From: Rhizobium leguminosarum
Lineage (GTDB): Bacteria; Pseudomonadota; Alphaproteobacteria; Rhizobiales; Rhizobiaceae
Assembly (NCBI RefSeq): GCF_017876795.1
Contig: NZ_JAGIOR010000001.1
Location: 1,514,501 to 1,578,500 of the forward strand
Length of the DNA: 64,000 nt
Direction of reading: 5' to 3'
How positions within the stretch are numbered: the stretch's first letter is position 1; the number at the start of each line of letters is the position of its first letter. Below the pieces are notes generated by a model. The model did not search any database. It saw only the letters and a list, made by a program, of their open reading frames with translations, and had not been told where the DNA came from. The position numbers were made by a program, and so were the translations under genes. Shown piece by piece: positions 1 through 7,304 of this stretch.

Positions 1-578
1 TGGCACCTCTGTTCGGACACCGTCTCGACGCCAACCTGATCCTGGGGCATGCCGATGAAATCGGCAAGGTAATCCGGGCGCTCGCCGACAAGGTGGTCAC
101 GCCTTCCCTTATCCTGAAGAAGCTATCCGCCTACCGGCAGCAAAACAGTCTGGCCGCCGGCTTGCGCGAAATAGGGCGCATCGAGCGCACCCTCTTCACC
201 TTACGGTGGTTTGAGGATCCCGCTCTCCGGCAACTCGTCACCGCAGAACTGAACAAGGGCGAAGCACGAAACACCCTTGCCCGCGCCGTCGCCTTCCATC
301 GTTTGGGGCGCTTTCGAGACCGTAGCCATGAAAATCAGGCGGGCCGGGCTGCAGCCCTCAATCTCGTCACGGCCGCCATCGTTCTCTTCAATTGCCGCTA
401 TCTCGGACGGATCACGGAGGCCATGCGCCGGCAAGGCAGGCCATTCGATGAGAAGATCATCTCAAAACTGTCGCCGTTGGGCTGGGATCATATCAATATA
501 ACCGGCGATTATGTGTGGTCTGACACCTTGGAGGTCGATCAAGAAGGCTTCCTGCCGATCAGGTTGGCACCATCCTGA
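1..578 (+). CDS. tnpA: Tn3-family transposase TnpA, C-terminal part (open at window start)
   Basis: The reading frame is open from the first bases of the window, so only the last ~190 residues of the transposase are seen. The C-terminal signature WDHINITGDYVW and the preceding NCRYLGRITEAMRRQG segment are typical of the Tn3-family DDE domain. This enzyme performs replicative transposition of Tn3-type transposons. No clear terminal inverted repeat was recognised in the 130 bases after the stop codon, so whether the transposon end survives is unknown. An internal ATG at 93 is not the real start. Confidence 0.85.
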   Translation, partial: APLFGHRLDANLILGHADEIGKVIRALADKVVTPSLILKKLSAYRQQNSLAAGLREIGRIERTLFTLRWFEDPALRQLVTAELNKGEARNTLARAVAFHRLGRFRDRSHENQAGRAAALNLVTAAIVLFNCRYLGRITEAMRRQGRPFDEKIISKLSPLGWDHINITGDYVWSDTLEVDQEGFLPIRLAPS

Positions 579-709
579 GCCGAAAATCGCCTACCGTATA
601 TCTGGGTCCCAATAATGTACTGGGGCCTAATTGGGCCAGACTTCAAAATCCGGGTTGCTAGTCAAGCTTTTGTGATGTGTGCTGCATCAAACATCATAGG
701 AATTCCTAA
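579..709. other. Gap between Tn3 transposase and SDR gene
   Basis: This short gap should hold the promoter of the downstream SDR gene and possibly the end of the Tn3-type element. I see no convincing terminal repeat, terminator or regulator site. A TGT-N10-ACA match at 678-693 was considered and rejected as a NifA site. Confidence 0.4.
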
Positions 710-1450
710 ATGGACAAAGAACGGCCGTTTATGCTCCTCACCGGCGCCAGCCGCGGCATTGGCCACGCAACCGTCAAGCTCTTCCAGGAACACGGTTGGC
801 GCATTCTCACGGTCTCGCGCCAGCCCTTTTCAGAAGAATGCCGCTGGCCGGAAGCCCGGGACAGCCATATCCAGGCGGACCTTGGCGACCTGTCTCAGGT
901 CGATCATCTCGCCGAAGAGGTGCGCAAACGACTTTCGAATGGCAAGTTGCACGCGCTGGTCAACAATGCTGGAATCTCGCCAAAGAGCGCCGGCAAGGGT
1001 CGGCTTGGCGTCGCTGATACGGACGCGGAGACATGGACCCAGGTTCTAAACGTCAACCTGATTTCGACGGCTCTTATTGCACGGGCATTGTTGCCGGAAC
1101 TTGAGGCGGCGCGGGGTTCGATCGTTAACGTTACTTCCATAGCTGGATCCCGCGTCCATCCTTTCGCTGGCGTTGCCTACGCCGCGTCGAAGGCTGGGCT
1201 TGCATCTCTCACCCGCGAAATGGCGCATGAATTCGGCCGGCGCGGCGTACGAGCAAATGCGATTGCTCCCGGCGAGATCGAGACCTCAATCTTGTCGCCC
1301 GGTACGGACGAACTTGTTGCCAAGGAAGTTCCGATGGGTCGCCTCGGCGATCCGCGAGAAGTGGCAGAAACGATTCATTTCCTCTGCACGGCGGGGGCTT
1401 CCTATATCAACGGCGCGGAAATCCACATCAACGGTGGACAACATGTCTGA
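710..1450 (+). CDS. Short-chain dehydrogenase/reductase (SDR)
   Basis: A complete 246-residue classical SDR, the usual length for the family. Visible motifs are the NAD(P)-binding TGASRGIG near residues 12-19, the NNAG motif near 84-87, the catalytic serine in NVTSIAGS and the YAASK active-site motif (Tyr and Lys). The C-terminal INGAEIHINGG resembles the end of FabG-like reductases. It would oxidise or reduce a carbonyl or hydroxyl group in the cytoplasm; the substrate cannot be read from sequence. It sits alone between a Tn3 remnant and an IS6 remnant, so context does not help. Start ATG 710 is chosen because the Rossmann motif begins normally just after it. Confidence 0.85.
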   Translation: MDKERPFMLLTGASRGIGHATVKLFQEHGWRILTVSRQPFSEECRWPEARDSHIQADLGDLSQVDHLAEEVRKRLSNGKLHALVNNAGISPKSAGKGRLGVADTDAETWTQVLNVNLISTALIARALLPELEAARGSIVNVTSIAGSRVHPFAGVAYAASKAGLASLTREMAHEFGRRGVRANAIAPGEIETSILSPGTDELVAKEVPMGRLGDPREVAETIHFLCTAGASYINGAEIHINGGQHV

Positions 1451-1556
1451 GGTCCGAGGCCGAGCGATCATCAACGCCGGCGACTACGATTCCTGGGTAA
1501 TCGGCGGCGGCGGTAGCGTCGCCTTAACCTGGGTTGGGCACAGGATGGCCCCGCTA

Positions 1557-1645
1557 GGCGTGTCGCAAACATTTCTGGAGGCAGCAATTTGCCCCTGATG
1601 GCCTATTTTTATGCTTTGTTAACCTTTTGGAGTCCAAGAGGCGCA
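1557..1645 (-). repeat. IS6-family end fragment (inverted relative to next copy)
   Basis: These ~89 bases match 52643-52730, which is the 3' terminal part of the IS6-family copy at 52.6-53.5 kb, including the tip GGCGTGTCGCAAACATTTC. The fragment directly abuts the 5' end of the plus-strand IS6 copy that follows, so two IS6 pieces lie in opposite orientation. This suggests an earlier insertion and deletion event. Confidence 0.75.
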
Positions 1646-2389
1646 GGTCTTGTCGCAAATTTTCTGGTTAATCCGATGTTGACTATGGGGAGAGAAATTG
1701 CCGCTCCTGATATTGCGGAGCGAGCTGATGATTTTGAATGCCATTGCCCAAAAGCTGAAGCGTCAGTCGAAGGATGACTTCAAAGGACGGCATTTCGAGG
1801 CATGGCTGATTGTGCAGGCTGTCAGTTGGTATCTGCGTTATCCGCTCAGCTATCGCGATCTTGAGGAGATGTTCCGGGAACGTGGCTTCGAGGTCGATCA
1901 TAGCACCATCAACCGCTGGGTTTTGGCCTACGCGCCTGTCATCGAGAAGCGGTTGCGTCAGTTCCGTCGGCCACATTGCGGCTCTGTGCGCGTCGATGAG
2001 ACCTATGTGAAGATCCGCGGCAAATGGCGATATCTGTACCGGGCCATCGACAAGTGTGGACATCCGGTCGATTTTCTGCTGACTGCCAAGCGCGATCTCG
2101 ATGCCGCCAAGCGGTTTTTCCGCAAGATGCTGAAGGACGAGCCATTGCTCTCCCCGACGAAGATCGGCATTGACGGTGCCAATATCTTCCCATCGACGAT
2201 CAAAACGTCGGTTGACGAGGGGCTTCTGCATCCAGATCCCGTGCATTATGTGACCAAGCATCTCCAGCAGGGCATTGAGAGTGACCATTTCCGGGTGAAG
2301 AAGAACATGCCAAAAATTGGCGGCCTCCAATCCTTCAACACGGCGCGGCAAACCATCGCGGGTTTCGAGGCGATGCTTTGGCTACACCG
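1646..2389 (+). mobile_element. IS6-family element, 3' part lost to IS5 insertion
   Basis: The 5' end begins near GGTCTTGTCGCAAATTTTC, an IS6-type terminal repeat also seen as the outer end of the 52.6-53.5 kb copy. The element is cut at about 2389, where the IS5-like element starts. Its 3' end and terminal repeat are missing here. Confidence 0.75.
1698..2389 (+). pseudogene. IS6-family transposase, truncated at C-terminus
   Basis: The protein has the IS6/IS26-type DDE transposase core: the HSTINRWV helix-turn-helix region, the VDETYVKIRGKWRYLYRAID catalytic segment and FRVKKNM near the last catalytic region. Homology to the copy at 52.7-53.4 kb stops at AMLWL, after which the frame reads into the neighbouring IS5-like element. 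About 30 C-terminal residues are missing, so it is unlikely to be functional. TTG 1698 or ATG 1728 could be the start. Confidence 0.8.
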
Positions 2390-3524
2390 GGCGTTGGTGC
2401 GGGGATCAGCAAGTGAGCGGAATTTGGTCTTTGATGGGCCCGCTTATTTGGTTGCTCCCTTCGAGGCTTGGCAACGAACGGATTGCGGGCGTCCGCAGGC
2501 GAGCATTCGGTTCAAAATGGTGACGCCGATCGCAGCCTCTGTCTGCTGCGCATGGAATGACCGAGCGCGCAAATGCGACCCAATGACGCCTTTGTATCGA
2601 CCCATCGCGGTTTCAACCAAAGCCCGTTTGCCATAGCCGGCACCGTCCTGCCCTTTCAACCGGCCATCGATCTGGATGGATGCAATGTGATCGTCTCTCT
2701 GGCAGGACGCCTGGGCGTTGGCTCGTTCCACTGCATTCGAGCGCGGTGGAATAACGACCTTCGCGCCTGCGCTATGACCCAGAATTGCGTCATAGCTTGG
2801 CTCGCCATCATAGGCGCCATCGGCAGTGAACTGGTCGATCTCATCGTCGATCTGATCCAGCAATAGGTCCAGCTGCGAGCCATCGCCGGTTTCCTGATCT
2901 GTCAGACTATGGGCAATGATCTCGCCACTGTCGGCGTCAACCGCCAAGTGCAGTTTTCTCCAGCCACGCCGGGACTTCGCTCCATGCTTTTCTTCCAGCC
3001 ATTGGCCGGCGCCATAGATCTTGAGCCCGGTACTGTCGACCAGGACGTGAATGGGTCCGTTCGCCACAGGCTGCCGGTCGTTGCTTCTGGCCGATGGCTT
3101 CCAGGTTCTGGCCCGTCGGTGTCGGCTCAGCGTGGTGTGATCGGGCACGGCCAGATCCAATGTCATCATATCAAGCACCGAACTCAAAAGCCCTTCGCTT
3201 TGGCGCAAACGCAGCCCAAAGACCATGCCCAGCATCAGCGTAGTTTCGATCGCCAGATCCGAATAGAGAGGCTGGCCACCACGCGTCTTGCGAGGTGGAG
3301 CCGCCCAGCCCGCCAGCGCGTCCGGCGTTATCCAAAGGGTTAAACTGCCACGGCGGCCAAGGCCCGCCTCATACTCCGCCCAGTTCGTCACTTTGAACTT
3401 CATTTTACCGATGTGGTGGCGACGGGCGGCGTTGTGCTTATGCGGCATGCGGGATCAATCAACCTATTTTCGATCCCGGCCACATAGATGCAAAATGTTG
3501 AAATTTGATCCCGGCACCAAAGCC
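2390..3524 (-). mobile_element. IS5-like element, copy A
   Basis: The ends are imperfect inverted repeats: GGCGTTGGTGCGGGGATC on the left and, inverted, a GGCTTTGGTGCCGGGATC-like tip on the right. It is nearly identical to copy B at 31809-32937 and related to copies at 39386-40501 and 51497-52609. It is inserted into the IS6 copy at 1646-2389. Confidence 0.85.
2444..3448 (-). CDS. IS5-family transposase (copy A)
   Basis: A 334-residue IS5-family DDE transposase with the N-terminal KVTNWAEYEAGL segment, the VDSTGLKIYG strand carrying the first catalytic Asp, the TADGAYDGEPS region with the second, and the C-terminal RALVETAMGRYKGVIG region with the catalytic Glu. A 6-bp duplication in LSRHRRARTW makes it two residues longer than the copy B protein; otherwise the two are almost identical. 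It appears intact and possibly active. Confidence 0.9.
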   Translation of the reverse strand: MPHKHNAARRHHIGKMKFKVTNWAEYEAGLGRRGSLTLWITPDALAGWAAPPRKTRGGQPLYSDLAIETTLMLGMVFGLRLRQSEGLLSSVLDMMTLDLAVPDHTTLSRHRRARTWKPSARSNDRQPVANGPIHVLVDSTGLKIYGAGQWLEEKHGAKSRRGWRKLHLAVDADSGEIIAHSLTDQETGDGSQLDLLLDQIDDEIDQFTADGAYDGEPSYDAILGHSAGAKVVIPPRSNAVERANAQASCQRDDHIASIQIDGRLKGQDGAGYGKRALVETAMGRYKGVIGSHLRARSFHAQQTEAAIGVTILNRMLACGRPQSVRCQASKGATK

Positions 3525-3568
3525 CCCAACAGCCAGAAATCGTTCAATTCCCATTCATGCACCAAAGC
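3522..3568 (+). repeat. 47-bp module shared at IS5-like ends
   Basis: A 47-bp segment running from GCCCCCAACAGCC to CATGCACCAAAGC lies just outside the right end of copy A. The same module is found outside copy B at 32935-32981 and, inverted, outside the left end of copy C at 39340-39386. It may be a longer element end or a remnant of another element. Confidence 0.7.
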
Positions 3569-3639
3569 TGCTTCCATGATGAACCTCCGGGTTGAAACGC
3601 CTTCATCATCCCTCGCGGCTGGCTCCGGCGGAAGGGGGC

Positions 3640-4205
3640 GTCCATACCATCATGGCCGCAGAAAACTGATTAAGGCCAAGCCAAAGAAGGGCTCGCCCAT
3701 CGTCGACGAGGCGTTGTTGCGTATCGCTGCCCTCTACAAGATCGAGGACAGCATCCGCGGTCGTGATCCCGAACATCGCCGGGCCGTGCGCCAGAACCTG
3801 TCCCGTCCGCTGGTCGATGAGTTCTTCGCCTGGCTGTCCGCCCAGGCCGCACGCGTCTCGCGCAAGTCCGACCTCGGTCAGGCTATGGCCTATATGCTGA
3901 GACGCCAGGATGGCTTCCGGCTGTTCCTCGATGACGGTTGCGTCGACATCGATTCAAACCTGGTCGAAAACGCCATACGCAGCCCGGCCATGAACCGCCG
4001 CAACGCGCTGTTCGCCGGGCACGACGAAGGTGGACGGAATTGGGCCCGCTTTGCAAGTCTGATCGGAAGCTGCAAAATGAATGGCGTCGAACCCTACGCC
4101 TATCTGCGCGATCTGTTCATCAGCCTCGCAACCGGCCATCTCGCCAAAGACATCGATGCCCTCATGCCGTGGGCCTATGCCCAACGGACCAGCGCATCAC
4201 AATGA
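3640..4205 (+). pseudogene. IS66-family transposase (TnpC), C-terminal fragment
   Basis: Only the last ~185 residues remain. Diagnostic sequence includes IAALYKIEDSIRGR, DDGCVDIDSNLVENAIR with the conserved late catalytic region, and the end PYAYLRDLFISLATGHLAKDIDALMPW, all typical of IS66 TnpC. The zinc-finger and central catalytic parts are missing upstream, where the sequence becomes unrelated near 3640. Neither tnpA nor tnpB of IS66 is present, so this is a dead remnant. Confidence 0.85.
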
Positions 4206-4233
4206 GCACGTCCGGGACTCCCCGACGTGCTCA
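4203..4233 (+). terminator. Hairpin at the end of the IS66 fragment
   Basis: An inverted repeat with arms TGAGCACGTC and GACGTGCTCA flanks a GC-rich centre and starts at the transposase stop codon. No T-run follows, so it may be a weak terminator or an IS66 end structure rather than a strong intrinsic terminator. Confidence 0.5.
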
Positions 4234-4466
4234 TAGGCTCATAGGACTATCAGCAAGCAAACGACCTGACCGTTGCAACGGCATAATCAATGGGACGGAG
4301 ACGCCGCATACGGTGCGGCGAGGGCCGCTCTTACTGCGCTGCAGTTCACGTCCAGCCTGCAATCGCTGCGAATACATCGCCACTTTGTCACATAACTGAA
4401 AAACTTCTGACCTAACGAGGCTCCGGGTCTCCGCTGGTGCGACCGTCGATCAGGAGTGACGAAATC
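4234..4466. other. Upstream region of type III cluster
   Basis: About 230 bases without a gene precede the first type III-associated gene. A promoter is expected here because the IS66 remnant does not belong to the operon. I could not recognise a tts box, a PIP box or another known hrp-type motif with confidence. The RBS AGGAGTGAC lies at 4453-4460. Confidence 0.4.
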
Positions 4467-7076
4467 ATGTTGGAACGTGTTGGCAGCGGATCGAAAGAGG
4501 TTGAAACCCTGATCGTGGACCTTGGCCAGAAAGAAGTGACCGGCAGTTCTGAATCGACGAAGACCATAGACGCCAGCGAAATACGCAAGATCGCACCGAG
4601 CGGCGACGGGCAGGCACTCGACATCTCCGCCGCGCGGTTGGGCTTTGTCGGGTCTACGCCGACCAAAAGCAGCGGCTCCGCGATACTGGTTGATACAAAG
4701 GCGAGCACGACCGAAACCGGCCCGGGCACCGATCTCAAGATCGACCTGGACGGTTTGAAGAAGGTTGCCGCTTCCGAGTTCGGCAGGACGGAGCCCAACA
4801 ATATCACCCACCTGTTCAACCCGACCATCCAGGCGATGGCCAACCAGTTTTACGGGGGAGACAGCGCCGAAGTCCGCGACACGTTCAAGGCCGACGTCAA
4901 GGCGCTTCTCGGTCCGCTGCTCGACAAGGTCGGCGCGGGAGAAATCGGCATAGGCGATCTCGCCGGCAATCTGGCGCGCCTGACGTCGCAGTTGGCAGCC
5001 CCCGGCGGCAAGGAAGTCTGGGGCTACCGGCATGCGGTGCAGACCGCGCTGGAAGGGCTCGTCAGGGGCGCCAGCCTCGTCTCGAAAATGCCGGCCAATG
5101 CCGAGTGGGACAAGAACGTCTCGCCGCTGCCCTCCAGCAATCTCGCCAGCTATTCGTTCAACGACGTCATGGCGATGATCATGATCGGCACCGGACTGGC
5201 CGGCAAGGGGATCGCCGCCAACGGCTCCGAAGGCGGGCGCTCCTTCGCAGGCAGCGGCGGCGATGCCTGGATTGCCGAGCGCATGTTCGGCACCAAGGAC
5301 AATGGCTGGAGCAAGACCATCCAGGCTCTCGACCTGCCCTATCTCGACAGCGAATATCTGACATCGAGCCTTAAGAAGATGGGGCTTGTCATGTCGGGCT
5401 CGGATGCCATCGAGCCGGTCGTGGAGCGCCCGATCGACGATAATGACGTCCTGGAGAGCAAGGTGCTGCGTGGCTACGCTCCGTCGACCGCCTATGAAAC
5501 GACGCTGAATAAGCTCGACGAACTCAAATACGGCATTCTCGGCGACGCCGTGAAGGACGTGAACCGGGATTTCGTTGCGCCCAACAATATGGACCGCCTC
5601 GACCAGTTGACGCCGGAGCAGAAAGCAACGCTGCTCTACGATCTCATCGAGATCAAGCAGCAGTTCAACGGCTATATGAGCCAGTATGGTGATAGCGTGC
5701 CCGATGGCGAGCGCGTCGGCCGCGACCTCGACGCGCGGATCGAAAAGCTGACGGCCGATCCTGCGACGCAGCAGCATCTCTCGGACATATTCGCGAGCGG
5801 CATGAAGGAATATCTGCAGCGCCCGGAGAATTCCGATCTGCTCACCAACATCGAAGACGCCTATCTGATCGATATAGGCGGCGGCAAGGCGATCGACCGG
5901 GCGCTCAGCGCCGGCAAGAGCTTCGAAGATGCCCTCAAGGATTATTATTCCGAGCTCAACACGCTCGTCGATCTCCTGCCTCAGGATTATATCGATGCGC
6001 ATCTCGGCGCCGCGACGGTCACCTTCGCCAACATCGTCAAGGAACATTATATCGGAGACGGCCAGGGCGTCGATCTCGGGCCTCTGCTGTCGGGCCCGGA
6101 TGACGCGCTCGTGCCCGGCGCAACGAACGATGCCATCAGCCAGCTGGCCGGCAAGTTCGCCGAGGATTTCCTTAGCGCAAACGGTCCGGCAGGCAGCGAA
6201 ACGCTGAAACAAAATCTAGCGCAGGACATAGCACGCGACGTCGACGGTGTTCTGCGAATGGTGCGCGACGGCATGAAGCTCGACGACGCGCTCGCCTCCT
6301 TCAAGGATTCGCTCGATCTGCCGCGCCAGACCCGGACACCTGCCGGCATCGATGCCGAGGTGTACAAGGCCGGCCTCGTCCATGCCGTCCAGATGCTCAG
6401 CATGTCGAGCGTGCTGGTGGCGCGCGGCCTCGGCGTCGGCGGCAAGTGGACGCCGGCCGATATTGCGGCTGCGGTCGGCTCGGCGACGCAGATCGTCGGC
6501 ATGACGATGGAGGGGCTCGGCAAGAACCTCGACGTTGCCGGCAAGCCGTTCAGCGCCTTCGGCAACGAGCCGGGCAACTGGGGCAAGGGGATCTCCATGA
6601 GCTTCTCGCCAAAGACGATGGAAGCGGCGGGCAAGATCCTCGGCGCGGCCGGCGGCCTCGCCATGGCGGGCCTCGGCTTCTACTCGGCGGCACGGTCGAT
6701 GAAGGCCGGCGACCGCGCCAAGGGCGCGCTTCAAATCATCGGCGGGATTGCCGGCACCGGCAATGCGCTGATCGGCTTCTCCGTGGCGATGCTCTATCTG
6801 ACCAATGCCATGTCCCGCGCCTTCTCGGGGCTCGGAGCGGTGGCGCCCGAAGTGGTCACCATCTTCAGCAATGCCGCCAAAGCCGGCCTCGCCTCGGCCG
6901 GACTGGTCACCGGCCTCGTTGCCTCCGCCGTCGGGCTGGCGCTCGGCCTGTGGGATATGGCCAACGGCGTGAAGAAGCTCGACAAGATGGAAAAGCAACT
7001 GAACGAGAAGCTGGAGCGGTATATGGGCGAATCCGTGCATCTCGAGTTCCGGCCGGATCCGTCGTTCATCTGGTAA
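4467..7076 (+). CDS. Large type III-associated protein 1 (translocator- or effector-like)
   Basis: An 869-residue protein with no signal peptide. Order of parts: a variable N-terminus (1-88) rich in Ser and Thr; block A (about 89-312), nearly identical to the next gene; module B (about 370-555), containing LTPEQKATLLYDLIEIKQQF; and a C-terminal part (about 632-869) with several Gly/Ala-rich hydrophobic stretches and a final charged helix. Hydrophobic C-termini after repeated modules are known in HrpF/NopX/HrpK-type translocators, so this is a candidate translocon protein or effector of the adjacent secretion system; that role is inferred. ATG 4467 is preferred over 4437 because AGGAGTGAC lies just upstream of it. 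Confidence 0.65.
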   Translation: MLERVGSGSKEVETLIVDLGQKEVTGSSESTKTIDASEIRKIAPSGDGQALDISAARLGFVGSTPTKSSGSAILVDTKASTTETGPGTDLKIDLDGLKKVAASEFGRTEPNNITHLFNPTIQAMANQFYGGDSAEVRDTFKADVKALLGPLLDKVGAGEIGIGDLAGNLARLTSQLAAPGGKEVWGYRHAVQTALEGLVRGASLVSKMPANAEWDKNVSPLPSSNLASYSFNDVMAMIMIGTGLAGKGIAANGSEGGRSFAGSGGDAWIAERMFGTKDNGWSKTIQALDLPYLDSEYLTSSLKKMGLVMSGSDAIEPVVERPIDDNDVLESKVLRGYAPSTAYETTLNKLDELKYGILGDAVKDVNRDFVAPNNMDRLDQLTPEQKATLLYDLIEIKQQFNGYMSQYGDSVPDGERVGRDLDARIEKLTADPATQQHLSDIFASGMKEYLQRPENSDLLTNIEDAYLIDIGGGKAIDRALSAGKSFEDALKDYYSELNTLVDLLPQDYIDAHLGAATVTFANIVKEHYIGDGQGVDLGPLLSGPDDALVPGATNDAISQLAGKFAEDFLSANGPAGSETLKQNLAQDIARDVDGVLRMVRDGMKLDDALASFKDSLDLPRQTRTPAGIDAEVYKAGLVHAVQMLSMSSVLVARGLGVGGKWTPADIAAAVGSATQIVGMTMEGLGKNLDVAGKPFSAFGNEPGNWGKGISMSFSPKTMEAAGKILGAAGGLAMAGLGFYSAARSMKAGDRAKGALQIIGGIAGTGNALIGFSVAMLYLTNAMSRAFSGLGAVAPEVVTIFSNAAKAGLASAGLVTGLVASAVGLALGLWDMANGVKKLDKMEKQLNEKLERYMGESVHLEFRPDPSFIW
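4731..5400 (+). repeat. Block A, first copy of 670-bp near-identical repeat
   Basis: This block matches 8376-9045 at a constant offset of 3645 bases with no net insertion or deletion. Similarity falls off sharply on both sides. It encodes the segment from DLKIDLDGLKKVAASEFG to the MGL-MSG end in both large proteins. Confidence 0.9.
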
Positions 7077-7304
7077 AGGCATTCGTCGGCGGCAACGATG
7101 ACCGCCGCCCCGGCAAAACCCGGGGAAATGCCCTGTGAGCCCCGGAAAAATACGGTTTTTGATCTCTCCGCGCGAGGCCGCTGCATTTTATGCAACCGTC
7201 ACGTTGCGATCGGGCTTGAATTATCGCGCAAAGGTCGTTCTTATGCCAAACGTGAGGTAAACGACGTCATCCGCAAAAAGCGGAAAAGAAAACAAAGGGA
7301 ACAC
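7077..7304. other. Gap between the two large type III-associated genes
   Basis: About 230 bases. The second gene's frame stays open back to 7098, but that part is Arg- and Cys-rich and unlike the rest of the protein, so it is treated as untranslated leader. A Shine-Dalgarno sequence AAAGGGA lies at 7294-7300. Confidence 0.5.

Noticed and set aside
678..693. TGT-N10-ACA match to the NifA upstream activator consensus before the SDR gene
   Set aside because: No -24/-12 sigma-54 promoter follows at the required distance before the start at 710, and the short consensus occurs often by chance.
4234..4466. tts box or PIP box upstream of the type III cluster
   Set aside because: I looked for GTCAG-CTT-type and TTCGC-N15-TTCGC patterns here and in the other type III promoter regions and found no convincing match.
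4287..6212. 641-aa open frame on the minus strand under large protein 1
   Set aside because: It is an antisense shadow of a high-GC gene, with His/Arg/Ile-rich composition and no homology, while the plus strand has a paralogue, RBS and coherent modules.
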